From Sphaeroforma sirkka (taxonomy: Eukaryota; Opisthokonta; Ichthyosporea; Ichthyophonida), in assembly GCA_001586965.3 (NCBI GenBank), contig LUCW03000452.1, forward strand, positions 45,001 through 85,000: a stretch of DNA of 40,000 nucleotides, written 5' to 3'. Below are positions 1 to 11,036 of the stretch, in pieces. Under the pieces are notes generated by a model, which worked only from the letters and a program-made list of their open reading frames with translations, ran no database searches and had not been told where the DNA came from. Position 1 is the stretch's first letter. The number at the start of each line of letters is the position of its first letter. A program made the position numbers and the translations under genes.

Positions 1-1001
1 CTGTCCTGAATTCGGTTTTACCGTCCTGTTGGGGCGTTCACCATACGTACGTTCACCATATTGTCTGGGGTCTAGACTCCTAGACCCCAGACTCCAGAGA
101 CTCCAGCAGAAACAAAGTCTCTCTCTCTCTCGCGCGCGCGCGCGCGGTGCAGGTCCCTACTCTCCTGCCGTATGAGACAGAATATCATCATTCATAAATA
201 GCCTTTTAGGAGTCTATGAGAATATTGTTTAATTTTTTTGTTGTCCCTCCTCTCATGCATGGACTGTGGATAGTGTGGAGTCGTAACATACACATAGCCT
301 CTTAACAATGCATGGCCTCTTGATTAGGGTTTGCGCAATTTACGATTTTATAATCCAGAGAGCATAGCTAGCATAAAGCAAGTGGGCTATGTCCAGACTC
401 CAGAGGGCCAAACAAAAAGAACACAATCAACACATACAGTCGAACTAAAAACCCAATACCCTGCTAATCCAATAGAATCGATCTTTTTAAGACTGCATTG
501 GTTGTTCGTGTGAATCGTGTCTACTGTCTGCACTCTGCAGTCTGTACTCTGTAGTTCTGACTGCACTGTTTGCATCTCAGCACTCTGCCGCCGTGCGCCT
601 GTGCCCCGCCCATGATACAACACAATAATATACGACATCAAAAATTTACAACGCACATAAGCCTAGTGGCCAGTAAAAAGGAAAGAATATTCCACAGTCT
701 CGAATTCGGAATTCTCGACGATGATGTGCAATTGTGCATCATCATGATCTTTCATTATTTATTTTTTATAGCAAGAAAAAGCTCATATGTATGTAGCCTA
801 ATAAGTTACTGAGTGTGTTTGTATTTTACATAGTCACAAGTTTCTATTTCAGAATGGCTATGGTCACAACTCACAAGTATTTTCTAATATGAAAAGCTTC
901 GCGCGATATAGATTATGTGCACACCGACACAGTTCATACAATCATACACAGTCAGTATATGTTGACGTAGAATTATATCAATATACATAAGTAAATACAT
1001 C
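1..1001. other. Spacer upstream of SAP30
   Basis: I see no convincing gene here. The open frames are short, overlap on both strands and show no family motif. Positions about 118-146 hold a (CT)n run passing into a (CG)n run. The promoter of the SAP30 gene starting at 1002 is probably in the last few hundred bases, but I see no clear core element. Confidence 0.5.
118..146. repeat. (CT)n(CG)n simple repeat
   Basis: An uninterrupted CT dinucleotide run changes directly into a CG dinucleotide run. The CG part could adopt Z-DNA, which is inference only. Confidence 0.85.
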
Positions 1002-2621
1002 ATGGTGGCGGCAGCAGCAGTTGATTCTAATGAAAGATGTTGTGTGATAGAGAAGAAGAAGGCCTGTGGGAAGCCTGCAAGTCTATATAACTTTCCCAAG
1101 AGGTTAGCGAGGATTGCTCAGACAAAGCAATTAGGACTAGAGGTAAATGAGTCTCATGATATATATATATATAGTAAATACGAGTGTGTGTAGTTATGGG
1201 CTTTCGTACATATTTGCAACAATATTGTCCTGTGTTTGCCACACTTGACTTGAACGTTGTTATCTTCCCTGTTTAGTATGGCCGTTTTCGGTTTTGTTGG
1301 TAGATTTGGGTACAAATAGCTTAGCTCTAGTCGTTCGATTTTTGCATATCAAGCATATTAAGCACTTGTTGCTCTAGCTTTCGATTCTCGAATATATTCC
1401 TCGTCCGGTTGGAATTTGCGTAAACTCCTGTGGTCTGCCTTATTAGATGTTAATCGTGTATCGTATTATGAAGACGAACGCTGATTACTGACCTAAACGG
1501 TTTGAAATGTGATTTAATTTAAGTATAAGTAATACATGAGTTCATCATGTTTGCTTCTGGCTTCGTAGTTCCAAGATTTGAATTTGTCAAGAGATTCGCA
1601 TCTATATCTGTACGGTTACTGGCTTATAGTTCTGGTCCAAGAGTTGTGTATAGACAGATGATATTCGACTTGATCGACGCTTTGTTGTGTATGTGTTGAA
1701 ATTGTATTTGATAGTCACTCAGGATGTAAATTACTTATATTGAAGTTGTATTCTATAGTTCTCGGGTGTTAAGCTCTTTTTGTCTTTTTAAATATGTATT
1801 GACTTGCAAGTTCGGTGTAATCGACAAGTCATGATATTCGATCTGATCGACGCTTTGTTGTGTAGGTGTCGAAATTGTATTTGACAGTCATTCAGGATGT
1901 AAATTACTCGTATTGAAGATGTATTCTATAGTTCTCGGGTGTTAAGCTCTTATTGTCTTAAATATGTGTCGACTTGCAAGTTCGGTGTAATGGACAAGTC
2001 AAAATATTCTCTACAGAATAAAGGTTCTCAGTAATGAAAGTATGTATCGCTTTGTAGCTATGTGTATGTGTGTGCTTGACGAAGTGTGTATGTGTGTGCT
2101 TGACGAAGTGTGTATGTGTGTGCTTGTTCATATATATTATATTTACACATTCATGCTCGCATATGCACGAACACGCATATATAATCTCATTCCGGTGTGC
2201 TATGTCTCAATCTATGCTCAATTCAGATATGACTGTTGAAATATATATATATGTGTGTGTGTGTATGTATGTACGTATGTGTGTATATGAATTTATATTT
2301 ATATATATGTGTATGTGTGTGTGTGTTTATTTATGTATGTATGTATGTATGTATGTAAGTATGTATCTTTGTGTATACATATATATATGTATGCGTGTGT
2401 TGTGACCGGGTGAGTGTTGGTGTGTGTGCATGTATATATGTTTTTGATTTATGCAAATTTGTATCTTTACATGCACGTGTTTATCATTCATATGACGTAT
2501 ATCATATATATTCATCTTATACATATTTGTGTATATACTTGCACTCGTGGTTGTCGTATACATATATATTTGCCTTATATGTATATTTGTAGGTATATAT
2601 ATTTATTTATATGTATATTTG

Positions 2622-2660
<39 letters not shown>

Positions 2661-2691
2661 TTACATATATATATACATATATGTATGTATG

Positions 2692-2722
<31 letters not shown>

Positions 2723-3541
2723 ATGTATGTATCCGCAGTGAACGCGCATTCAATCTGTTTTACCGGATCTTGAATCACAAAAATAAGCTTCGACATGTCG
2801 ATGACGTATTTCAATTGTGTGAGCATTGCGTACTGCCTGCTTATAGCGTTTGCATATCGTAAAATGCCTGACTCAAGCCCCTTTTAACCCTGTTTATCAA
2901 CTATATACATAGCTTGATGATAGTATCGGCCATACGCATACCTGCGTAGAACACAAAACAGCATTGCTTGCATTACGGAAGACACTCGACCCAAAGAAAA
3001 GGAAAGTCGCCGAGGGTGCCGCTACAACAGTAAGTTTTTCGCATGTTGATATTCGCGTGGTGCGCCTGGACGCACAATTCTAATCCTTTGTGCCCCGTCT
3101 ATCGATACTGCTTTCTGATTTTTCTCGCCTACATGTCCCATCTCTACTGGTTCAGGTTGTTTGTGTAGCCTCTTTCAATTCGTCGTTGTTTCTTAGGCCA
3201 TCATCAGCAATTTCATGATTTCGTGCACGACTCAGAACTTATTGCGGTGATGGTTGTGTATTTCCTCGTCTATCCAATCCTTGCAACGGATAGAAAAGTA
3301 ACCGGATAATTGTGCTTGTATTCAGGTGGATTTGAGCAATGTGTCACACTCGTCACTCAAGCGATACAAGAAGCACTACGATATTGATGTGCCCGCGGGA
3401 TCGTCGAAGCAAGAATACAGTGCGGCCGTGGCGCAACACTTCCCAACAATACAAGTCAATGAGGCCAAAGATTTGTTGGCATTTATCACTCATGTCGAGA
3501 ATATCAAGAAACGCGCTTTGGACAGTTCGGGTGGTCTCTAA
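1002..3541 (+). CDS. SAP30: SAP30-like Sin3/HDAC complex subunit, three exons
   Basis: Exons are 1002-1142, 2913-3029 and 3326-3541, all joined in phase 0 with GT-AG introns (GTAAAT..ACATAG and GTAAGT..TTCAG), giving about 157 residues. SAP30 proteins tether the Sin3 histone deacetylase co-repressor complex and bind DNA or phosphoinositides. Exon 1 starts the atypical CCCH zinc finger (RCCVIEKKKACGKPAS, residues about 12-27). Exon 2 completes it with CVEHK and then carries a basic signal, PKKRKV, identical to the classical monopartite nuclear localisation signal. Exon 3 is the Sin3-binding domain, beginning VDLSNVSHSSLKRYKKHY and containing QVNEAKDLLAFI, close to animal SAP30/SAP30L in order and spacing. 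Animal SAP30L is about 183 residues, so this version is compact. The start ATG at 1002 precedes an Ala-rich N terminus; a start in an upstream exon cannot be excluded. Exon joins were inferred by homology, with no transcript seen. Confidence 0.88.
1658..2000 (+). repeat. 173-bp tandem duplication in SAP30 intron 1
   Basis: Two head-to-tail units, 1658-1830 and 1831-2000, each start ATGATATTCGA and end GACAAGTC. They differ by scattered substitutions and a 3-bp length difference, so the duplication is not very recent. It lies wholly inside the first intron of the SAP30 gene and has no coding signal. Confidence 0.9.
2040..2740. repeat. TG/TA/TATG microsatellite tract in SAP30 intron 1
   Basis: Low-complexity tract of TGTG, TATG and TATA runs. 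Around 2069-2125 the motif TGTATGTGTGTGCTTGACGA repeats about three times. The many Tyr/Ile/Cys/Val-rich open frames on both strands here are products of the repeat and not genes. Confidence 0.9.
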
Positions 3542-3750
3542 ACTTTTAAAAATGCAATTGGAATACGTTGCTTCTGTTGATATGTAAATTAAAATCAGTC
3601 ACAATAATTTACCCTTTCAATATTTGGCAGAGCCCATAGTAGTATCATGAAGGAGCTCGGTCAGAACCCAGAACTAATCATCATACTGTTCTCAAAGTGT
3701 GCGACCCATATTTTCAACATTGATACTGCTAGGTTTGCTGTCGAGAAACG
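3542..3750. other. Spacer between SAP30 and a possible convergent gene
   Basis: This stretch should contain the SAP30 3' UTR and cleavage site. I see no gene in it. Confidence 0.4.
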
Positions 3751-4477
3751 TTACATAGAACATGGACGGTGATTGTTTGCAGTCTTCGAAGAATAGTATA
3801 TAATCGACCCTGCAGCAGGAAGTATGTCTGTAGCAGAATGAACAATATTAGACAGCGAACCGCGTGCTTGACAGAAGTGCTCAGTTATCTTTTTCGCACT
3901 CATAAAGCATTCGTCGCACACCATCATTAACGTATTTATGTATTCGATTTCGTTGATCTCGTGCAAATTTGAATGCGTTACTCCCTTCTGTATCGAGCCT
4001 CCGATATTCCTCACAGTAGCTTCGCTAGGAGTTGTAATGTGTGATGTATAAGCATCGCCTTCCTCTAGCAGCGCGAGTATATCCATGATGTGCATTGCCA
4101 ATACAAAATTCTTGCCCGTGTTTGCTGTGATCTCCAATAAAACCAAAAAAAAAATCGCGCAATTCCTTGTCTTAATTTCGTGTTTCATGTATGTATAATG
4201 ATATTGTGCTGGCAGTCAGTATTAAGACAAAGCAAAGGATTCACACACTAAAAGACCGCTTTATCATTCTCTGCGTAGACAGTCCTTCTATCTGTGGACA
4301 TAAAAAGTCAAAAGCCTCCCGTAAATGCTTTTCACTATTTACCCAATTCAAATACAGGCATGTTTTTAAGCCATCGCCTGTCAACTTCTGGTACGCTTCC
4401 GATAGTAGTACTAGATTGTATACGTATGAATCTTTGACCGTAGTATTAATTACAATTAATCTATGTAATATGTGCAT
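3751..4477 (-). CDS. Candidate two-exon 3' end of an unrecognised gene
   Basis: Two open frames on the minus strand look like consecutive exons. The upstream one runs from about 4477 to 4247, ending before a GTGTGTG donor in phase 0. The downstream one runs from 4131 to 3751, after a pyrimidine-rich acceptor ending TTGGAG, also phase 0. The predicted peptide has ordinary amino-acid composition, unlike the repeat-derived frames nearby, and is rich in likely helices (for example ALLEEGDAYTS and INTLMMVCDECFMSAKK). I do not recognise a family. The 5' boundary is unknown because TA repeats begin near 4500. It would be convergent with SAP30. It may equally be chance open frames. Confidence 0.3.
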
Positions 4478-4496
4478 ATTCGTACTGTCTTCACGT

Positions 4497-4500
4497 TACG

Positions 4501-4539
<39 letters not shown>

Positions 4540-4553
4540 CATGTAAATATATG

Positions 4554-4608
<55 letters not shown>

Positions 4609-4624
4609 TATAAATATATCTATC

Positions 4625-4662
<38 letters not shown>

Positions 4663-4676
4663 TGTGTGTGTATGTA
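4497..4676. repeat. (TA)n/(TG)n microsatellite
   Basis: Long TA runs are followed by a (TG)n run at about 4629-4670. Open frames across it are repeat artefacts. Confidence 0.9.
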
Positions 4677-5004
4677 AATTTATATGTATCTGTATATGTA
4701 TACAAGTCTGATGATAACTTTATTATTAACTCTATAAAGTTATGAACTTTTTTTTTTGTTGCCTCTATTATATTCATATCTGTGACTCTGTGACGTCTGC
4801 GTACGTATACACGCTTCATTGATAACATGTATATTAAAAAAATTGAGAAAAATATATATAAAAGCATAGTGACCTCCAAAAAGAACAAATTTGTAATACA
4901 CAATTCACATTGTCGCGCCAAAAATTACCAAATTTGAAGCCAATCCGGTTCAAGTGTAAGAATCAATCCGCGACTCCCTGAGAGTCCTGAGGACTCGAAT
5001 GCGA
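4677..5004. other. AT-rich spacer, nothing recognised
   Basis: No supported gene or repeat beyond short A/T runs. Confidence 0.4.
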
Positions 5005-5009
5005 ACGAA

Positions 5010-5410
5010 TGGTGGTCCTAATTTTCAAGGGCCAACACTACATAGCCCACTATCATTCAATGATCACTGATCAGGCTCTGACTTTCACGAGCCACTACTA
5101 CTACTACTCTCTACTAGAGAGGGAGAGAGCAGGCACTGTATTGCGAAACCCTAAGACCACTACATTGCACCTGAAGGCTGAAGGCCCTGAACTTTGAAGA
5201 GCCATTATTAGTATTACGCCCTGACTTCGAAGGGGGCCACTGGAACAGTGGAATTGGCCTTGACTTTGAAGGGCCACTGGAATCCGAATTAGGCCTTGTG
5301 ACTTTACAAACAGTCAAACACGCGACTAAGGTCAGTCCCTGACTTTGCAATGACCACTAGAATCAGGCTCTAACTTTTCAAGGGCCATTAGAAATCAGGC
5401 CCTGAGACCT
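5010..5410 (+). repeat. Degenerate minisatellite of GGCCCTGACTTTGAAGGGCC-type units
   Basis: A core close to GGCCYTGACTTTGAAGGGCCACT recurs about eight times at irregular 30-70 bp spacing, for example near 5012, 5070, 5185, 5220, 5250, 5335 and 5368. Each core is partly self-complementary (GGCCYT against AAGGGCC), so every unit can fold as a small hairpin. The units are diverged. No coding function is evident. Confidence 0.75.
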
Positions 5411-5606
5411 GAGTTCTCGCTGGGTAGTTAACCGGAGAAGGAGGGGCTTTTTCTGATCTTCACATCAAACGTCAAAAAGGTCACATTTTTAGATTTGACA
5501 TCATTTCAAGAGAGGTAAATAGGGAGGACAAGCCGATGGAAAAACACTTTGGATGATTCGAGTCTAAATTCGTCTACTTCTTGTTTTGTTTTGAAAGCAA
5601 TACCAT

Positions 5607-6647
5607 ATGGAGCACGATGGTTATATAGCAATTCGCATGATGCTTATTTCAATATGCACAAGACGTGCTACACTATTTGCGTGTCTACTGGTGTGTTTTA
5701 TTTCGCTGGGCGCGTTTACAGTGGACATCAATAGCTTGAGTGAGCAGCTGTTTCATAGCAAGCTGCGAGGGACTTTTCTCTCGAATATCGATACGGCGTT
5801 GGATTGCTCAAAAAGCCATGCGTGCTCCATCATGGATAGTATAAACCCGGATCTCTTAGTGGTATCAGTCTGCACTGGCAACACCACACAAAGGTACGGC
5901 GGGCTCACCACCTCGTCCCTGAATCTTATGGCACACACCCATCATTTCAAAACAGTGGTGCTACGTGAGACACCGGAGTCGCCGAGGCACGCGCGCTGGA
6001 GTAAAGTAGAAATAGCTGAACGCTTAATTAATAGTATACCAGCGTCACAAGCTGAAATTATAATGGTACTAGATTGCGATGCTATGTTCGCCACTTTAGA
6101 TATCAATCCTAGGGAGCGAGTCGCATCGTTATTGGAGGGAAAGACCTTCTTAGCCGCAAACCACCAGCACGAACACATTGCGGAATGTGCGCGCGCAGAC
6201 GACAAGTTTGTTATAGATCAATTGATTGCGTATGACCAAAACGTCAGTGCAATTCAAAACTGTGTGCCAAACTCCGGTTCTTGGGCCGTACGCAACAATG
6301 CGAAAGGGGCCGAGCTGATCCATGAATGGCTGAAGTCATATGATTTGGGTGATAAGGAAAAAGGGCAATTCTGGATGCGGAAAGAAGCAAATCTCTTCTT
6401 GTTTGATCAAGGAGGATTTATCAAATACATATGGAAGCGGTACTACAAGGAGATACAGCTTGTATCTGGATTCGAATTCAACAGGCGCGTTAATTTCATA
6501 TCCAGAAAAATAGCTAACTCAAGTTCCAATAATCCTCTATTCAAGGAGTCGTTTATAGTGCACGGCGTTGGACACGGAGATAAGTTTAAATTTCTAGTGC
6601 CCTATTACAAAGATCTGGTACTACAATCTACTGGCGATTTGAGGTGA
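5607..6647 (+). CDS. Type II membrane glycosyltransferase with DxD motif (GT34-like)
   Basis: Intronless frame of 346 residues. A hydrophobic segment at residues about 17-37, after a short Arg-containing N terminus, suggests a type II Golgi anchor. The lumenal part has features of GT-A fold transferases. These are an N-terminal strand LLVVSVCTGN, a WSK motif at W131 followed by a helix, a metal/nucleotide-sugar DxD at D156-C157-D158 in VLDCDAMF, an NSGSWAVRN segment, FDQGGF at about residues 266-271, and a C-terminal HGVGHGDK at about residue 319. The W-x-K, DxD and terminal His-Gly arrangement resembles the GMA12/MNN10 (GT34) galactosyl/mannosyl/xylosyltransferases, but donor and acceptor cannot be told. 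Several N-x-S/T sites are present. The first ATG is used; a start at the Met pair near residue 11 would keep the anchor. There are no neighbours of related function. Confidence 0.75.
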   Translation: MEHDGYIAIRMMLISICTRRATLFACLLVCFISLGAFTVDINSLSEQLFHSKLRGTFLSNIDTALDCSKSHACSIMDSINPDLLVVSVCTGNTTQRYGGLTTSSLNLMAHTHHFKTVVLRETPESPRHARWSKVEIAERLINSIPASQAEIIMVLDCDAMFATLDINPRERVASLLEGKTFLAANHQHEHIAECARADDKFVIDQLIAYDQNVSAIQNCVPNSGSWAVRNNAKGAELIHEWLKSYDLGDKEKGQFWMRKEANLFLFDQGGFIKYIWKRYYKEIQLVSGFEFNRRVNFISRKIANSSSNNPLFKESFIVHGVGHGDKFKFLVPYYKDLVLQSTGDLR

Positions 6648-6817
6648 GCTCTATACCAGTTAAAACTAATTATTAGTGTGCCGTGGGGGATCTCCAGCGA
6701 GTGTCTAAGCCGTGCAACAGTGTTATGATTTAACTTTATTTACAAGAATTCTAACATCGGTTGATTCAAAAGTTCCGTGAGTCCACCAACGAAGGAGCCA
6801 GCCATCTGTACGGCTTG

Positions 6818-6884
6818 TTAACGAAAATAATGTTCATACATATTGACGCCATATCGCCAATCGTAAGCTTCAAATCCTGGTGAC
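6818..6884 (-). CDS. Possible 3'-terminal exon of a minus-strand gene
   Basis: On the minus strand a good acceptor (GTGTTTTCCAG) is followed by an open frame containing FEAYDWRYGVNMYEHYF and a stop at 6818-6820. A second frame from the same acceptor stays open to 6766. A minus-strand AATAAA lies near 6737-6742. It would be convergent with the glycosyltransferase. Upstream exons would fall in or beyond the TA repeats and were not found. Weak. Confidence 0.2.
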
Positions 6885-7060
6885 CTGGAAAACACTCCAT
6901 ATTATTAGTAGTAAAAGAGAAGAAGTATACCAATAAAAAGTAGGAACTCTCACGTGGCGATAGATATTGAAGCCGGCTAACTATGTGCGATTGAATGGCC
7001 CTGAATCTGACTTCGGATATTCGACTATACTTTCCTTGTTTTATTCTTATACATTCACAG

Positions 7061-7540
<480 letters not shown>

Positions 7541-7649
7541 ATATATATGTATATAGTATTTGTATATAATAGCTTTATTAAGCTTTCCTACCTAATAAGT
7601 GTATATCTCGAAGACTCTGACGTGGGGGAGTAGAAAATATCTCAGGGTG

Positions 7650-7830
7650 TTCATATGGAAATCCAGAAGGTTCTGTATGGATTGAGAAACCTTATGCAAG
7701 GACTTTGTTCGTTCGCGGATTTGAGTCGGAGGTAGCACAAAGTAAATCGAAGGATATGTATAAACTGTTTCTAGTTGTCGTGTCTTCACTGTATGTGGAT
7801 ACATAATTCCAGAGATGGGATGCATATGTA
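7650..7830 (+). pseudogene. Possible copia-type RT scrap
   Basis: On the plus strand one frame reads QKVLYGLRNLMQG and later LYVDT, resembling the copia (Ty1) RT blocks LYGLKQ and YVDD. Spacing is shorter than in intact elements and stops intervene. If real, it is a very short degraded remnant. Chance similarity is quite possible. Confidence 0.2.
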
Positions 7831-8125
7831 AAATTGCAAACTGGGTGAAAACGGCACTAAAAAGAAATACAGGGTGAGAAGGGTGGTCGCGGGTGGGAAT
7901 AGGAAAAAAATGCGGGATGAGGGACAGTAAACACTATCCTCGTCCTTAAATATACACAACAACTTGAATGTATATTCAAAGACTAGTAGAGTAAGAACAG
8001 TGCCACAGCATAGAAAAATTCAGTGCTGTTGCGTCAAAACAACAGTTATGACATACATAACAGCGCAAATATTGATGCTGTTGCTCTAATATACTTGAAC
8101 TCATAAAAAAAATCCCGCTGCATTC
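7831..8125. other. Spacer, nothing recognised
   Basis: No gene or repeat I can support. Confidence 0.4.
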
Positions 8126-9960
8126 AAAAAATGACAAGTATGTATGTTGCAATGTATGAACATATGGTATGGCTCTCATAGTCGCTGTAGTGGTTCATGA
8201 AAGTTTGATGGAAAGAAGTTACCCGTTTGAAGTTTGGGCCCAAGTGAGTCGACAATGGAAGATATGCGCTGAGTCAATTCGGACCGGTGTTGACAAAACA
8301 CTGTTACTATCGAATGTTCCATATATTCGCTTGCTGACCTACTAAGTAGAGCACCCACCTCTGTGGTACGGATCGGGTCTGCGCCGTGTAGTGCCGCGGA
8401 ATGGGTTAGTGCAGAGTACGAAATACCGAGAAGGACCAGGTTATCCGTCGTAATCCGGTCGATGAGCGAGGATGGGGGTAAGCCAATGCCGCAACAGACC
8501 ACGGATGAATTCGGTATGTGCTGGCTGGCCTAAATCGGAAGTATTATAGGCGGAACCAACAAGCGCGATGATTTTGTTTGAACCGAAATTTGGAAGTAGT
8601 ACTTCAACAGCGTGATTAGCCGGGGTATGGAAAACATCTGTTGATGTATCAGGGACGGGTGAGGGTACGGTGGTTCTTCAACATGCTGGAGAAAAGATCC
8701 AAGGTGTTTGTGGAAGGTCCAGATACCGTGGAAGTCGTGACACTCCTGTAATTACTGAAGGAGGTCAGGGCCGATGGGCGGCAGTTTCGGGCCTACCAGG
8801 ATGCGTCGAATCAGTTGTTGGATACAGGTAAAGGCTGGTAGTTAGCTTTGGCGCCGCGTGTCGCAAGTCGATAGATCTTACTCGGGGTTAATGACACTCT
8901 GTTCGAGGCCAGATTTGCATCCCCACGTATCAATGTCATCTAAGGAGGGCTATAGCAAACCTGATCGAGAGACTTGGATCCGTGTGTCATCGAAAAATAA
9001 ATAAGAGGAGAGGAGCTTGGGCCAAAATTGTGCTAGCGTTACAGCTAAGGAATTCATGTAGATAATAAAGAGCTGGGGGCCGACGATTGATCCTTGTAGG
9101 ATGCCATTTGTTCTATGGAATAGAGATGAGAGCGTGCCGCGGTATGTCAGTCTTCAACTATGTACCCGCATACTTTCATGATTACAACTTTAAATAGTGT
9201 CTAAAAATTAACTGTGGCAAAATACAAACTGCAGCTCACAATAGAATCGAAGGGAGAATCCTCCTATATAGTTATTGTTTTGATCAGTACTAGGAGGTCC
9301 ACGCAGTTTACACCGAAAGCTCTCCTTTCAAACATAAATTGAAATGGCGGTCGGCAATATTGGGGGCCGTTACCTAGCGGTTTTTGGTCTTAGTAGGATA
9401 CCTCGGGTTTCTACAGCATTGAGTAAGTGTGTGTAGAGGAAGCGGCAAAGATGAGCTGGTCGACGGGATGAGGGCTCACAATCAGCACGCGGCTGGCTCG
9501 CTCAAAGATGAAGGAGTTTGCACCCAGAGTCTTATTGGTAGCCCGACGTGCGCCTTTTAACCAGTATGTGACAAGTAGTGCGCGCCATCGTGGACATCCT
9601 CTGCTTGCAAGAGCTGAAGGATCCAAGGAGCGATGATCTTGGATTTACTGCTCACTCTATAGTTGTACATAACCCTGAATAGCGTGGCGCCTGGCAAATG
9701 GAGGTGTTATCTCAGTATGACAAGACCGTTGGATCGACAGTAATTGCTTGTCCCCGCTTGGATTTCTTCACTGAGTTGAGGGACACCCCCTGACGGCAGC
9801 AGTAAAAGAAAAAGGCACTAATATAATCGGGTTTGGGCACCACGGTGGGGATGCAAAAGAGCGAAGGCATAGTTATGCTGCGTGCCGGAGGCAATTGCAT
9901 CATTGTGAAAGAGCTCACATTTGCGTGACGAGGGAGTCTTGGCACTCAGTCATTGCCGAA
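8126..9960 (-). pseudogene. Degenerate non-LTR (LINE) retrotransposon, RT region
   Basis: Minus-strand translation in shifting frames shows RT blocks of non-LTR elements. Near 9030-9110 it reads GILQGSIVGPQLFIIYMNSL, then FFDDT near 8990, equivalent to GxxQGSxxGPxLFxIYxNDL and FADDT. Further upstream (9400-9950) fragments resemble the N-terminal RT blocks. Multiple stops and frame changes show it is dead. The last part, 8126-8545, is nearly the same as 22136-22555, and the two sequences diverge abruptly upstream of that. The 3' end lies at about 8126, next to an A-rich stretch. No ORF1 or endonuclease is seen. Confidence 0.65.
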
Positions 9961-10447
9961 GAGATTGTAGAAAACTGTGACATAGACTCTTGTTGAAGGT
10001 ACAGCCATGCCCAGCACTTTTGCAACCTGTGTTGAGTATTGGACGATGCCAGCTCCCATAGTTTCTATGTCCTTGCTGTTCCGTACTATGAGAGGCCACC
10101 AGAGAGTTTTGGTCTACACTGGCACTATGATGACCACCCGCTGTAAGGATGGTTTTCTTTGCGTATGCTTCTACCGAGAACTGAACCGGAAGATGTTTAG
10201 TGCACTATGTTTTTATAGCCATCCTTATGGTGTAAAAAGTACACATAAAACTCGGTCTTCCTTTTTTTTTGTCTTAATGAAGGAGTTCCGGGACTCCTAA
10301 TGAATATTCGAGACTCTTCGGTACCCTGAATTTTGGCAGGTCCCGAATGATTAGTCATGATTCTAGAAATTCGTATTTGGTTTTTATTTCAGGGCCCAAG
10401 CCCGGGTTAATCGTATATAACCAGGCCCTGATGATTTTTGCGTGTCA
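9961..10447. other. Spacer, possibly more LINE-derived sequence
   Basis: A 97-codon plus-strand frame (10007-10300) has no recognisable motif. The minus strand may continue the LINE relic. An 8-bp inverted repeat (TCAGGGCC/GGCCCTGA) lies at about 10390-10432. Confidence 0.3.
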
Positions 10448-10538
10448 TTCTCATGGGTCATACTTAAAATTGTCTATGTATATTCTTGAACAAAGCAAAA
10501 GTGTCTACGAATATACATAGACGATGACGCCATGAGAA
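10448..10538. repeat. Long imperfect inverted repeat
   Basis: Arm 10448-10485 pairs with arm 10509-10538. The inner 14 bp are perfect (GTCTATGTATATTC against GAATATACATAGAC, 23-nt loop). The outer part TTCTCATGG-GTCAT pairs with ATGACGCCATGAGAA, with a small bulge. It could form a stem-loop or cruciform. Confidence 0.85.
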
Positions 10539-10539
10539 A

Positions 10540-10860
10540 GTTCGAGTACTTCGTAGCAGAGGGTTTTCTAGGCACGTGCCTTTCCCTCTCACTACGAGTG
10601 TCATAGTTATAGTTAATAGCCTAGGATGTTAGTAGTACAAGTTCGTTCGGGAATAGATAGAGATAGGTCCCGGTGGACTATAAAAGTAGTCCACGTCCAT
10701 TGCTAGAGTGGAGACTTTCACTAAGAACATAAGGAAAACAAGGACGAAGAGGACCAAAGACTGTTAATATCGTCAACCTAAGAATAAAGCTACTACTACC
10801 GAATTTTGGGATTTTATTTTTATTTTTTTGGCGCCAAAACTGTGATAATCATTTTTTGGG
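10540..10860 (+). mobile_element. Possible solo LTR or LTR remnant
   Basis: The order of signals resembles an LTR on the plus strand: a TATA-like ACTATAAAAG at about 10678, AATAAAG at about 10782, then a T-rich stretch and TTTGGCGCCAAAAC, which resembles the region next to a primer-binding site in some Ty3/gypsy elements. No partner LTR, target duplication or coding part is seen. A Pol II promoter of another kind is an alternative. Confidence 0.3.
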
Positions 10861-11036
10861 CCGTCTTTTGGATTTGGGGAGTAAGGACCCAATTTTGGGA
10901 AATCCGAGGGACCTTGTATCTTAATTACAAAAAAAAAGTGGAACAGACGAGATGATTTTCACACAATGTAAATCTTTTATTTATATACTATATAACATTA
11001 TCTCAATATATATACGTTACATTCAATATTAAAATA

